Below are positions 1-8,135 of a stretch of DNA of 64,000 nt, in pieces (position 1 is the first letter of the stretch; each line of letters opens with the position of its first letter). The DNA is from Streptomyces liangshanensis (lineage in GTDB: Bacteria > Actinomycetota > Actinomycetes > Streptomycetales > Streptomycetaceae). The position numbers and the translations under genes were made by a program. The stretch is taken from contig NZ_CP050177.1 in assembly GCF_011694815.1 (NCBI RefSeq), positions 4,379,001-4,443,000 of the forward strand, written 5' to 3'. The notes under the pieces were generated by a model. It had not been told where the DNA came from. It worked only from the letters and a program-made list of their open reading frames with translations, and made no database searches.

Positions 1-219
1 GCCCGCTCGGTACGGGTCTCCGCGGACCTCGGGCAACACGCGGCCTGGCTCCAGGAGTACGCCGACCTCGGGTTCGACGCGGTGATGCTGCACCACGTCG
101 GCCAGGAACAGGACGCGTTCATCGACGCGTTCGGCGCGAAGGTCCTGCCCCGGCTGGACGTCACGGAACCGCCCCCGGCCGCCGCGGGGACCAACTCGGC
201 CGAGGAGGTCGCGCGATGA
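1..219 (+). CDS. LLM-class flavin oxidoreductase, C-terminal part
   Basis: Only the last 72 codons are inside the window; the open frame runs from base 1 to a TGA at 217-219. The segment with WLQEYADLGFDAVMLHHVG resembles the C-terminal end of luciferase-like (LLM) oxidoreductases, where the last beta strand and helix of the TIM barrel end shortly before an Ala/Pro-rich tail. Its stop overlaps the ATG of the next gene (ATGA), so the two are translationally coupled. In Streptomyces a 'non-F420 flavinoid oxidoreductase' commonly precedes this GH13 gene. The flavin site lies upstream of the window, so cofactor and substrate cannot be judged. Confidence 0.6.
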   Translation, partial: ARSVRVSADLGQHAAWLQEYADLGFDAVMLHHVGQEQDAFIDAFGAKVLPRLDVTEPPPAAAGTNSAEEVAR

Positions 220-1904
220 GGCTCACCCGTACCTCGGACCTGTGGTGGAAGGACGCGGTCGTCTACTGCCTGGACGTCGAGACGTACCAGGACAGCGACG
301 GCGACGGCTGCGGCGACTTCGCCGGACTCACCCAGCGCATCGACCACTTGGACCGGCTCGGGGTGACCTGTGTCTGGCTCATGCCGTTCTATCCGACGCG
401 CGAGCGCGACGACGGCTACGACATCACCGACTTCTACGGGGTGGACCCGAGGCTCGGCACGCTCGGGGACTTCACCGAGTTCGTCCGCACCGCGCGCGAC
501 CGCGGCATCCGGGTCATCGCCGACCTGGTCGTCAACCACACCTCGGAGCACCACCCTTGGTTCGAGGACGCCCGGTCGAGCCGGGACGCGGCGCACCGCG
601 ACTGGTACGTCTGGCGCGACGAACCCCCGGAGGACGGCCCGAAGGACATCGTCTTCCCGGACGCCGAGACGAGCGTCTGGGAGTACGACGAGCGCACCGA
701 GCAGTACTACATGCACCGCTTCTACAAGCAGCAGCCCGACCTCAACGTCGCCAACCCCGAGGTACGGGACGAGATAGCCCGCATCATGGGCTTCTGGACC
801 CAACTCGGCCTGTCCGGCTTCCGGGTGGACGCCGTGCCGTTCCTGCTGGAGACCGACGGACAGCCCGACCAGCTGCCCGACCCGCACGAGTACCTCGCCG
901 ACCTGCGCGCCTTCCTGGGCCGCCGCGACGGCGAGGCGATCCTGCTGGGCGAGGTGAACCTCCCGTACGAGGACACCGCCCGCTTCTTCGGTGAGCCGGG
1001 CACCTCGCGGGGCGACGAACTCACCATGTGCTTCGACTTCATCGGCATGCAGCGGATGTACCTGTCGATGGCACGCGGGGACGCGACCCCGCTGGCGCGG
1101 GCGCTGCGCGAGCGGCCGGAGCCGCCGAGGGACGCCCACTGGGCGACGTTCGTCCGCAACCACGACGAACTGACCCTCGACAAGCTCTCCGACGACGAAC
1201 GGGCCGAGGTCTTCGCCGCGTTCGGCCCCGAGAAGGACATGCAGCTGTACGACCGGGGCCTGCGCCGCAGGCTCCCGCCGATGGTCGACGGAGACCGCCG
1301 CCGTACGGAACTCGCGTACAGCCTGCTCTTCACGCTCCCCGGCACGCCGGTCCTCTTCTACGGTGAGGAGATCGGCATGGGCGAGAACCTCGCCGCCGAG
1401 GGCCGCCAGGCGGTCCGTACCCCGATGCAGTGGACCGGGGACGACAAGGCCGGCTTCTCCACCGCGGACCCCGCGGACTACCCCAACCCGCTGGTGGAGG
1501 GGGAGTTCGGCCCGGCCCGCGTCAACGTCCACGACCAGCGCCAGGACGCGGGCTCCCAACTGGCCGTCCTGCGAAGGCTGGTGGAGTCCTACCGCGAGAG
1601 CCCCGAACTGTCCTGGGGCGCCCACGAGATCCTCCCGGCGGGCGACGACGCCGTACTCGCCCACCTCGCCACCACGGGGGACGGGGCGGTCCTGGCCCTG
1701 CACAACTTCGCCGGGCACGGGGTGGAGGTGGAGACGGAGTCGCCGCGGCTGTCGGGGGGAACGCTCCTCACCGACCTGCTGGGGGAGAACGACGTCACGG
1801 TGGGCGAGGGCGGCAAGGTCAGGGCCGAACTGGAGCCGTACGGCTACCGCTGGCTGCGCGTGAGCACCCCCTTGGACGACCCGGCGCGGGCTACGGCGGA
1901 CTGA
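216..1904 (+). CDS. Trehalose-synthase-like alpha-amylase family (GH13) protein
   Basis: 562-residue cytoplasmic glycoside hydrolase family 13 protein with no signal peptide. The GH13 regions are in order: DLVVNH at about 103-108, GFRVDAVPF with nucleophile Asp205, GEVNL with acid/base Glu246, and FVRNHDE with Asp317. After the (beta/alpha)8 barrel there is a small beta C-terminal domain from about residue 450. Sequence style (YDITDFYGVDPRLGT, DLNVANPEVRDE) is that of the trehalose synthase / oligo-alpha-glucosidase branch, so maltose-trehalose isomerisation or alpha-glucoside hydrolysis is likely; which one cannot be decided here. The start overlaps the upstream stop. No maltokinase fusion and no glgE or treZ neighbour is seen. 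Confidence 0.85.
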   Translation: MRLTRTSDLWWKDAVVYCLDVETYQDSDGDGCGDFAGLTQRIDHLDRLGVTCVWLMPFYPTRERDDGYDITDFYGVDPRLGTLGDFTEFVRTARDRGIRVIADLVVNHTSEHHPWFEDARSSRDAAHRDWYVWRDEPPEDGPKDIVFPDAETSVWEYDERTEQYYMHRFYKQQPDLNVANPEVRDEIARIMGFWTQLGLSGFRVDAVPFLLETDGQPDQLPDPHEYLADLRAFLGRRDGEAILLGEVNLPYEDTARFFGEPGTSRGDELTMCFDFIGMQRMYLSMARGDATPLARALRERPEPPRDAHWATFVRNHDELTLDKLSDDERAEVFAAFGPEKDMQLYDRGLRRRLPPMVDGDRRRTELAYSLLFTLPGTPVLFYGEEIGMGENLAAEGRQAVRTPMQWTGDDKAGFSTADPADYPNPLVEGEFGPARVNVHDQRQDAGSQLAVLRRLVESYRESPELSWGAHEILPAGDDAVLAHLATTGDGAVLALHNFAGHGVEVETESPRLSGGTLLTDLLGENDVTVGEGGKVRAELEPYGYRWLRVSTPLDDPARATAD

Positions 1905-1924
1905 GGGTGCGGGCGGGGGCGTAG

Positions 1925-2259
1925 TCGGGGTCGGCGTTGTTGTGTTGTGTGACGTGGGGGCCGCCCCTTGCTGTTGAGTGTCGCGGTTTCGGGTCGGGCG
2001 TCAAGGGCGCTCCTTCGTCGCGTCGGCAAGCCGATTGCGCTTCGCTCCACCCTTGACTCCCGCCCCGAAACCGCAAGTGAAGGCGAGGGGGGGGCGGCCC
2101 GGGGGAGGGGTCCCCCGGGAAGGCCCGGGAGCGGCTGGGCTATCACGCCGGGCTGCGGCTCCGGTTGGGGTTTTGCGCACCAGTTGAATGGGGCTGTGCG
2201 ACTCGGCTTAGCGGCTAGCCGGCCGTCTGTTGGCGGGCGTACAAGCACCGTGTCTGGGC
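1925..2259. repeat. Left arm of a long inverted repeat
   Basis: About 330 bp that recurs in inverted orientation at 3022-3352 with good but imperfect identity, for example ACGTGGGGGCCGCCCCTTGC at the outer end and GTACAAGCACCGTGTCTG at the inner end. Within the arm, 1984-2007 and 2050-2073 are complementary over 24 bases with about two mismatches, giving a large hairpin with a 42-base loop; a second GC-rich fold follows at 2085-2140. No credible gene is seen in the arm. It begins about 20 bp after the GH13 stop and may also end that transcript. Confidence 0.7.
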
Positions 2260-2383
2260 TGGGTGGGTGGAAGGGGAGGGGCTGGCAGTCTCCCCCTTCC
2301 GGCCGGTGATGTGCCCTGGATACGCACTAACCGAACACGGCACACAAGACCGGTTGTCAGCGGCGGGTGTGAGGAACTGTCGC

Positions 2384-2491
2384 ATGATGCTGTGCGACTA
2401 CTTCTCCGTCAGGGACGACCGTGCCACTGCGGCTGACGCCCTGGGGGCTCAGGCCGACGGCCTGCGCGTGTATTGCTGGTGGTCCTTGTGA
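2384..2491 (+). pseudogene. 5' remnant of a small gene starting MMLCDYF
   Basis: An ATG at 2384 has a good ribosome binding site (GAGGAA at 2371-2376) and opens a frame of 35 residues, MMLCDYFSVRDDRATAAD and so on, ending at a TGA at 2489-2491. The N-terminus recalls Streptomyces hypothetical proteins beginning M(L)xCDYF that are much longer. In the next frame 2467-2569 reads CIAGGPCEPPGPDVLSEVL, which could be the continuation after a frameshift, before another stop. I read this as a decayed gene trapped between the inverted repeat arms. It could instead be a real short peptide. Function is unknown. Confidence 0.35.
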
Positions 2492-2600
2492 ACCACCGGG
2501 GCCCGACGTGTTGTCGGAGGTGCTTAGAAACGCCGGTCTTCTCCCGGTACGGTCCCGGGACGCGGGGTGACCGCTCTGCGTGGTCGTTGAACACACGCGG

Positions 2601-2623
2601 ACGAGCCACGGACCATGGCTCGT
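2601..2623. terminator. Small hairpin inside the repeat-flanked segment
   Basis: ACGAGCCA at 2601-2608 pairs with TGGCTCGT at 2616-2623 around a 7-base loop. It lies about 30 bp beyond the stop of the minus-strand membrane-protein gene and beyond the plus-strand remnant, so it could end either transcript. No U-tract follows. Confidence 0.3.
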
Positions 2624-2652
2624 GCTCAGGCGCTCGTGCGGGTCATTCATTC

Positions 2653-2847
2653 CTATTCGTCGGCACTATTGTTCCCACCCAGGCCCCGGCGTCGGTTCTT
2701 CGTGGACGCCCCCACCATCTTGCCTGCGGCCACCGTTATGGTCGCCACGATACGGACCCAGCGGGGCCCACCACGCTCCGCCCACACCACACACACGCAC
2801 CCGCCGACAGCGAGCGCCAAGACGCCGAGCAGTGCCAAAATCATCAT
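2653..2847 (-). CDS. Small two-segment membrane protein
   Basis: 64-residue protein. The chosen ATG at 2847 is 5 bases behind a strong GAGGTGGG ribosome binding site; a GTG nine bases upstream would overlap that site. Residues 2-22 are a hydrophobic stretch (ILALLGVLALAVGGCVCVVW), then a short charged turn (AERGGPRW), a weaker hydrophobic stretch near 31-43 (VRIVATITVAAGKMVG), and a polar, Arg/Asn-rich tail. It looks like a small inner-membrane protein; no family is recognised. It is the only well-supported gene between the two inverted repeat arms. It could be a cargo gene or a short toxin-like peptide; there is no direct evidence for either. Confidence 0.5.
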   Translation of the reverse strand: MMILALLGVLALAVGGCVCVVWAERGGPRWVRIVATITVAAGKMVGASTKNRRRGLGGNNSADE

Positions 2848-3021
2848 GCTTCCCACCTCTGCGTTCTTTCGGTCCTACTGATCGTCTCAGGTAGGGAAGA
2901 GCGTTCCTGCGGGGATGTCCCCGTACGGGATCGTCAGCAGCCAGGGGATCCGTTCCCTCGACGTCGGGGACCATCGGACCAACGGGTCCGTATTTCCCGC
3001 ACGCCAGCTGACCACGGATCT

Positions 3022-3352
3022 CAGACACGGTGCTTGTACGCCCACCAACAGGCGGTGGTCAGTCGCTGAGCCGTGGCCTGCCACCCCATTCAAGTGGTGC
3101 GCAAACCCGCAACCGGAGCCGCAGCCCGGAAGCGAGCGCAACCACCCCCGGAGTGTCCCGGGGGACCCCTCCCCGGGCCGCCCCCCTCGGCCTTCACTTG
3201 CGGTTTCGGGGCGGGGGTCAAGGGTGACCGAAGGTCATCGGCTTGCCGACGCGACGAAGGAGCGCCCTTGACGCCCGACCCGAAACCGCGACACTCAACA
3301 GCAAGGGGCGGCCCCCACGTTCACCGAACAACCCGGCCCACCCCGACCACGT
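3022..3352. repeat. Right arm of the long inverted repeat
   Basis: Reverse-complement counterpart of 1925-2259. Its own internal hairpin pairs 3201-3224 with 3265-3288, the same element as in the left arm. The loop differs (GGTGACCGAAGGTCATC at about 3223-3239 replaces the sequence of the left arm) and the segment around 3135-3170 has diverged, so the copies are old or separately evolving. Together the arms bracket 2260-3021. Confidence 0.7.
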
Positions 3353-3391
3353 CTCGGCAGCGCCCGGCCGGGCCCCGCACCCAAGGCGAAA

Positions 3392-3430
3392 CACCGCGCC
3401 GCCCGGCCCAGAGAGCCAGGCGGCGCGGTG
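3392..3430. terminator. GC-rich hairpin downstream of the MFS gene
   Basis: A perfect 12-bp stem, CACCGCGCCGCC (3392-3403) with GGCGGCGCGGTG (3419-3430), and a 15-base loop. It lies about 70 bp beyond the stop of the minus-strand transporter and fits an intrinsic-type Streptomyces terminator, which often lacks a U-run. Confidence 0.55.
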
Positions 3431-3492
3431 GGGGGACGGTTGGTCAGGCCGTCCACCTCCGATCATCGAAAGAGATGCCGAAGGACGCCAGT

Positions 3493-3514
3493 GCTTGGCG
3501 ACTAGTCGCCAAGC
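3493..3514. promoter_or_regulatory. Perfect 22-bp palindrome over the MFS stop codon
   Basis: The sequence from 3493 to 3514 equals its own reverse complement; the core is TTGGCGACTAGTCGCCAA. The TAG stop of the minus-strand transporter gene falls at the centre. It has no loop, so it suits a dimeric DNA-binding protein better than a terminator, but its position at the 3' end of a gene is unusual for an operator. Confidence 0.4.
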
Positions 3515-4884
3515 GAGGAGCCGGCCGCCGGCGGCGCCGCGGGCAGCGGTTCCTTCACCACGCTCTCCACAGCCACCCCCGCCGCCTCCTCGCCCACCCC
3601 CGCCGCCTCCTCGCCCTCGGGCCCTTCCTCGCCCAACCCCCGCATCAGCACCCAGTACCCCAGCCCCGCCACCGTCCCCAGCACCGCGCACGTACCCCAC
3701 AGCCACTCCGCCCCGAAGCGGTCGATCACGAACCCGCCCACCAGCGGGGCGACCAGGGCGGACGCGGCCCAGGACAGCGTGTACATGCCCTGGTAGCGGC
3801 CTCGGCCGTGGACCGGGGAGAGTCGTACCACCAGCCCCGTCTGGGTCGGCGCGTTGACGATCTCGGCCAGGCTCCAGACGCAGACGGTCAGGGCGTAGAC
3901 GGCGATCGAGTCCGCGAAGGCCGTCAGGCCGAAGCCGTACCCCGCGAGCAGCGAGGACAGGATCAGCAGCCGCCGCGGGTCCCGGTGCTCGATGAAACGG
4001 GTGACCGGGATCTGCATCACGACGATCAGGACGCCGTTGACGGCGATGGCCAGTCCGTAGTCGGCGCTGCTGAACCCGTCCGCGCCCATGGCCACGGGCA
4101 GGGCCACAAACCCCTGCATGAAGATGAGCGAGACGAGGAAGGAGAGCCCGACGACGCTCATGAAACGCCCGTCCCGCAGCACGGCCCTCATGCCGACATC
4201 CGCGGCGACCGCCTTCTCCGCGACACTGCCCCCCACCCCCTTCACCCGCTCCGGCCGGGACGTGGGCTCCGGCCGCGACTCCGGCAGCTTCAGGAAGACG
4301 ACCACCGCGCACGCGAGCGTCAGCAGAGCCTCCCCCAGGAAGCCCGCCAGGTAGCTGTACTCCGCGACGAAACCCGCGCCCGCCGAGGAGATGGCGAAGC
4401 CGAGGTTGATCGCCCAGTAGTTCAGGGAGAAGGCCCGGACGCGGTCCTCGGGGCGGACGATGTCCGCCATCATCGCCTGGACCGCCGGCCGGGACGCGTT
4501 GGACGTCATCCCGACCAGGAACGCGACCCCCGCGATCGCCACCGGGTGGTGCATGAAGCCCAGGAGCGCCACCGACGCCGCCGTCGAACTCTGCGCGATC
4601 AGCATCGTCGGCCGCCGCCCGAGCCGGTCGGTCATCACCCCGGCGACGAGGGAGGAGACCACGCCGCCGAGGCCGTGGAGGGAGACGACGAGGCCGGCGT
4701 ACGAGGCGGAGTAGCCGCGGTCCATCGTGAGGTAGAGGGCCATGAAGGTGGCGACGAAGGCGCCGAGCCGGTTGACCAGGGTGCTCGTCCACAGCCACCA
4801 GAACTCCCGGGGCAACCCCGAGACGGTCTCCTTGGCGGCACGCCTCAGACCGGACGCGATCGTGCTGGGACCGGCGACAGGCAT
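3502..4884 (-). CDS. MFS drug-type transporter (DHA1-like)
   Basis: About 460 residues with 11-12 hydrophobic segments, an N-terminal WWLWTSTLVNRLGAF segment and the loop motif DRLGRRPTML between helices 2 and 3 that marks the major facilitator superfamily. A long charged cytoplasmic loop (ESRPEPTSRPERVKG) separates the two six-helix halves. The C-terminus is a Glu/Val/Ala-rich tail that repeats GEEAAGV. I favour the ATG at 4884, five bases behind GGGGGA; ATG 4890 and a start at 4950 are alternatives. It is likely a proton-driven exporter; the substrate is not known. It diverges from gpmA across ~240 bp. Confidence 0.8.
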   Translation of the reverse strand: MPVAGPSTIASGLRRAAKETVSGLPREFWWLWTSTLVNRLGAFVATFMALYLTMDRGYSASYAGLVVSLHGLGGVVSSLVAGVMTDRLGRRPTMLIAQSSTAASVALLGFMHHPVAIAGVAFLVGMTSNASRPAVQAMMADIVRPEDRVRAFSLNYWAINLGFAISSAGAGFVAEYSYLAGFLGEALLTLACAVVVFLKLPESRPEPTSRPERVKGVGGSVAEKAVAADVGMRAVLRDGRFMSVVGLSFLVSLIFMQGFVALPVAMGADGFSSADYGLAIAVNGVLIVVMQIPVTRFIEHRDPRRLLILSSLLAGYGFGLTAFADSIAVYALTVCVWSLAEIVNAPTQTGLVVRLSPVHGRGRYQGMYTLSWAASALVAPLVGGFVIDRFGAEWLWGTCAVLGTVAGLGYWVLMRGLGEEGPEGEEAAGVGEEAAGVAVESVVKEPLPAAPPAAGSSLGD

Positions 4885-5126
4885 GGACATCCCCCAGGGG
4901 CGGCGAAGAGGCAGGTGGTACGGGAGGTACGAGCGCGACCGGCCCCCCACCAGGTAAGCGGCTCATCGCCTCCAGGCAACTTACCGAGGCCCGGCGGAGG
5001 AACGCCACCCAATACCCGGCAGCTCCTGGCGGCACTCGAACCGAAACGTCTCCGACCACCGCTCCGACCACCGCTCCGGACGCCCCTCCAGGCGGCCGAT
5101 CGGGCCCTGCCATTAGGCTCTGAGGC

Positions 5127-5888
5127 ATGGCCGACGCACCGTACAAACTGATCCTCCTCCGCCACGGCGAGAGCGAATGGAACGCCAAGAACCTGTTCAC
5201 CGGCTGGGTGGACGTCAACCTCACGGAGAAGGGCGAGAAGGAGGCGGTGCGCGGCGGTGAGCTGCTCAAGGACGCCGGCCTGCTGCCCGACGTACTGCAC
5301 ACCTCCCTCCAGAAGCGCGCCATCCGCACCGCCCAGCTCGCGCTGGAGTCGGCGGACCGCTCCTGGATCCCCGTACAGCGCTCCTGGCGCCTGAACGAGC
5401 GGCACTACGGCGCGCTCCAGGGCAAGGACAAGGCGCAGACGCTCGCCGAGTTCGGCGAGGAGCAGTTCATGCTCTGGCGCCGTTCGTACGACACCCCGCC
5501 GCCGGCCCTCGAGGACGGCACGGAGTTCTCGCAGAGCGCCGACCCGCGCTACGCGACGATCCCGAGCGAGCTCCGCCCGCGCACGGAGTGCCTCAAGGAC
5601 GTGGTGGAGCGCATGCTCCCGTACTGGTACGACGGCATCGTCCCCGACCTCCTCACGGGCCGCACGGTCCTGGTCGCCGCCCACGGCAACAGCCTCCGCG
5701 GCCTGGTCAAGCACCTGGACGGCATCTCCGACGCGGACATCGCCGGCCTGAACATCCCCACGGGCATCCCCCTGGTCTACGACCTGGACGCCGACTTCCA
5801 CCCACTCACCCCGGGCGGCACGTACCTCGACGCGGACGCGGCAGCGGCAGCGATCGAAGCAGTAAAGAACCAGGGCAAGAAGAAGTAA
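5127..5888 (+). CDS. gpmA: 2,3-bisphosphoglycerate-dependent phosphoglycerate mutase
   Basis: Glycolytic and gluconeogenic enzyme that interconverts 3- and 2-phosphoglycerate in the cytoplasm through a phosphohistidine. The 253-residue length is normal. [10 protein letters not shown] carries Arg12 and phospho-His13, [14 protein letters not shown] carries the acid/base Glu91, and [14 protein letters not shown] carries the second catalytic His near 186. The tail is Lys-rich (NQGKKK). The ATG follows CTGAGGC closely. It is monocistronic, with a clear terminator about 20 bp downstream. Identification is secure. Confidence 0.96.
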   Translation: MADAPYKLILLRHGESEWNAKNLFTGWVDVNLTEKGEKEAVRGGELLKDAGLLPDVLHTSLQKRAIRTAQLALESADRSWIPVQRSWRLNERHYGALQGKDKAQTLAEFGEEQFMLWRRSYDTPPPALEDGTEFSQSADPRYATIPSELRPRTECLKDVVERMLPYWYDGIVPDLLTGRTVLVAAHGNSLRGLVKHLDGISDADIAGLNIPTGIPLVYDLDADFHPLTPGGTYLDADAAAAAIEAVKNQGKKK

Positions 5889-5906
5889 CCAGTCACAAAA
5901 AGCCCC

Positions 5907-5950
5907 AGCCCCCTACCCGCGAGTTCTCCGCCGGTAGGGGGCTTGTTGTT
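5907..5950 (+). terminator. gpmA rho-independent terminator
   Basis: AGCCCCCTACC (5907-5917) pairs with GGTAGGGGGCT (5933-5943), loop of 15 bases, followed by TGTTGTTG. It sits 19 bp after the gpmA stop. Confidence 0.8.
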
Positions 5951-6352
5951 GCATCTGGACCGTCTGTAAGCCGTCAGATACGGGAGGGTTCGATCCAGTC
6001 GTTGCGAAGGCTGCTACAACCGCAGCATTGCGAGCGATTCCGGGCTGCATGGCATTGGCGGGCGTAGATGCGTTAGCTTCGGCGCCGAGTGGCGAAGGGG
6101 TTTGGTGCTGCAGCTAACAATTTGCACTTAGGTGCTTGCCGGCGCTACGAAGTGCTCTTCATCTCGCCCAGCAGTAAGAAAGCCTCGCAGATTGCAGCCG
6201 TTGGGTTGATTGGATTTGGCCGTCTTGTGGCCCGACTTAATTTTTTGGATCAACTGAGCCTGTCCGGCTTGAAGTCGATCGCGTCAAACGGAGACACCGA
6301 GAGTCTTTCTTTGGTGGGGCCCGAAACTGGCGCCCTGAACATCTGATTTGAG
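5951..6352. other. AT-richer spacer at the edge of an accessory patch
   Basis: About 400 bp with no credible gene. Base composition drops here to roughly half GC and stays low to about 8150, unlike the flanks. Around 5965-6000 there is a tRNA-like string (CTGTAAG, then GGGTTCGATCC), but stems do not close; it may be the scar of an attachment site. Short open frames here have no ribosome binding site and no Streptomyces codon bias. Confidence 0.4.
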
Positions 6353-6803
6353 TCAGAAGTTCCGAGAGATGTGGGAGAGGAAATCGTCAGTTTCCATTTC
6401 GTGCGTTGAAGCGCCGACTCTCACGAAGAACCTGTTCTTGTATGAGATGGGCTTGCCGAGTGATCGAGGCTTCAAAATCCAGAGGACTTTTCCGTCGCAG
6501 ACTAGTGGGCTAAAGCTGTGCACGAGATCGGCCGAGAAGTCTGAGTCAACTGGGGCAGACTTAATCTTTTCCTGCCATTTGAGCCACCAGGAGTCGATGG
6601 TGTAACCCAGGTGAGAAACCTGCTCTTCGGTACCCACCACATGCTGCCCATGAATTTCGACCGGAGTCACGCCGAAGAGTTCAGTCGATCGATGTGCCGC
6701 CGAAGGCTTGTCTGCGACCCCGATCAGAATAAGACCGGTTGTATCGCGACTCCAGTTTGCCATGCCGACTGCAGTCTGCATTACTTCGTCGAACAGGTCT
6801 TCA
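6353..6803 (-). pseudogene. Frameshifted 3' half: AlbA_2 (Schlafen-type) domain
   Basis: The frame reads IENEDLFDEV, then ANWSRDTTGLILIGVADK, and ends with RFFVRVGASTHEME near the stop. Glycine-rich strand ILIGV and the terminal FFVRVGxST are typical of the AlbA_2/Schlafen-like ATP- or nucleic-acid-binding domain. It has no start of its own near the domain boundary: open codons upstream run inside the previous gene. The typical opening of such a domain (DPLVELKQGF) is found instead at the C-terminus of the upstream frame, so I think one gene is split by a one-base shift near 6801-6810. About 150 residues remain. It could be a sequencing error rather than a true lesion. Confidence 0.55.
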
Positions 6804-8135
6804 TTCTCGATCGGTGGGTCCGAGTAGGCAGAATCCTTGCTTGAGCTCGACGAGAGGATCCTCGTTGACTGGGCCCTGCAAGTAACTTTCGATGAGTAGC
6901 CGCGCATTGAGCTGTTTGGCGATGCTTTTGGGTTCGCGCTTGAAGAAAGCCTTCTTGATGCGACGCTTCACTTGCGGGTAGAGCTTGGCCTTTTCGTCCT
7001 TACCCCAAGCGCTTCCACCGGTTGGAATGGCGAGATCGCGCCCCCAGAAGTTGTCCAAGACGTTACGAACAGCTTCAGTTGAGAGCGGTTGCATCTCATC
7101 TAGAAAGATGAGTTCATAGACAATAGAGAAGACAGCCTGAAACTGTCGGCGTGTGCCCTTTTCGTAGGTCTCCAGATGAACCATGTGACGTCCAAGCGGA
7201 CCGCAGTCACGCATGGCTTCATCCAGTAGTTCGATTACTGCCACGATGCGTTGCTGAAGGTTTTCAATGCCGATAGCAGTAATGGCAGCATTAACTTCAT
7301 CCGGGGAAGCTGATTTGATTTTGCGTGGCAAGCCGTATGCCACATCTCGATTTTGCCACCCGCTGGTGGGCCAGGGGCTGAGAACGGCATCGAGAACCAG
7401 GTCCAGAACCATTTCCTCGTCACCGGACGAGCGAATATCGTCTGCCCCGATGATGTTGTGGCGTGTCCAGAAGATTCGGTCGAGGTCTAGTCCGTATTCG
7501 AGATCTTTTCGCGAGATTGAGAGCTTTTCCATCTCGCTGAGGGTGAGAGCCTCTGCGAAAGTCCCGTCGCCTCGGATGGTGGCGCTAGTGCGTCGTACTA
7601 CGTCAGACAGTGGCCCAGTTACACCTGCCTGTCGGATCTCATGCAGGCTCAAGCGCCTTCCGCCGCTATTGATTCGTCGGAATACTTCGTCGATCGACGA
7701 GGTTGCCGCATCGCGATAGGTTGATACGGGAATTTGATAGTTGGCAATCTCCAAGGATGTCTCGCGCGACATTACGGGGGTCTTTTGGGTGAGCTCTCCT
7801 GAGTGGAGCTTGGCCAAGGTGTCGCCTGTCGTGGCCAAATCGAAGTATGCGCCTTCATAGGGATACTTGTTCTCCATGAAGGAGAAGAATGCTTCCAGGC
7901 GCTGAAGTCCATCGATCAGCTCGAGGATTTCTGCGCCTCCCTTCCTTCTCTGAGCTAGAAGGATAAGTGGGATCGGTAGCTTGTTGACGGCGGAGTCGAT
8001 AAGCTTCTCTTTTTCGTCGCGGGTCCATACAAGCTTTCGCTGATAGCGGCGGTCTACAAGGAGCTTATTCCTGTAGTACTGGTTGTATAGCTGGTGGAGG
8101 TTCTGCCCCTGGACGGACAGCTCTGAACTCTGCAT
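6801..8135 (-). CDS. DUF262 (GmrSD/ParB-like) protein, probable defence gene
   Basis: 444 residues from ATG 8135. The N-terminus holds the DUF262 signature: VDRRYQRKLVWT, then LPIPLILL and ELIDGLQRLEAFFSF, in which the usual DGQQR reads DGLQR. This ParB/Srx-like fold binds nucleotide and is found in GmrSD-type restriction of modified phage DNA and related systems. FRRINSGGRRLSLHEIRQ at about 165-185 is another family feature. The last residues, DPLVELKQGF, look like the start of an AlbA_2 domain that continues in another frame at 6353-6803. Codon use and GC are far lower than in neighbouring genes, which points to horizontal transfer. Anti-phage activity is an inference from the family. Confidence 0.65.
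   Translation of the reverse strand: MQSSELSVQGQNLHQLYNQYYRNKLLVDRRYQRKLVWTRDEKEKLIDSAVNKLPIPLILLAQRRKGGAEILELIDGLQRLEAFFSFMENKYPYEGAYFDLATTGDTLAKLHSGELTQKTPVMSRETSLEIANYQIPVSTYRDAATSSIDEVFRRINSGGRRLSLHEIRQAGVTGPLSDVVRRTSATIRGDGTFAEALTLSEMEKLSISRKDLEYGLDLDRIFWTRHNIIGADDIRSSGDEEMVLDLVLDAVLSPWPTSGWQNRDVAYGLPRKIKSASPDEVNAAITAIGIENLQQRIVAVIELLDEAMRDCGPLGRHMVHLETYEKGTRRQFQAVFSIVYELIFLDEMQPLSTEAVRNVLDNFWGRDLAIPTGGSAWGKDEKAKLYPQVKRRIKKAFFKREPKSIAKQLNARLLIESYLQGPVNEDPLVELKQGFCLLGPTDRE

Noticed and set aside
3073..5329. Very long open frames opposite the MFS gene
   Set aside because: They are the by-product of high GC, have Arg/Pro/His-rich nonsense composition and run through inverted repeats and a secure transporter gene.
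5960..6010. tRNA-like string (CTGTAAG ... GGGTTCGATCC) after gpmA
   Set aside because: The T-loop-like sequence is present, but neither the T stem nor the anticodon stem closes and no acceptor stem is found; at most a tRNA scar.
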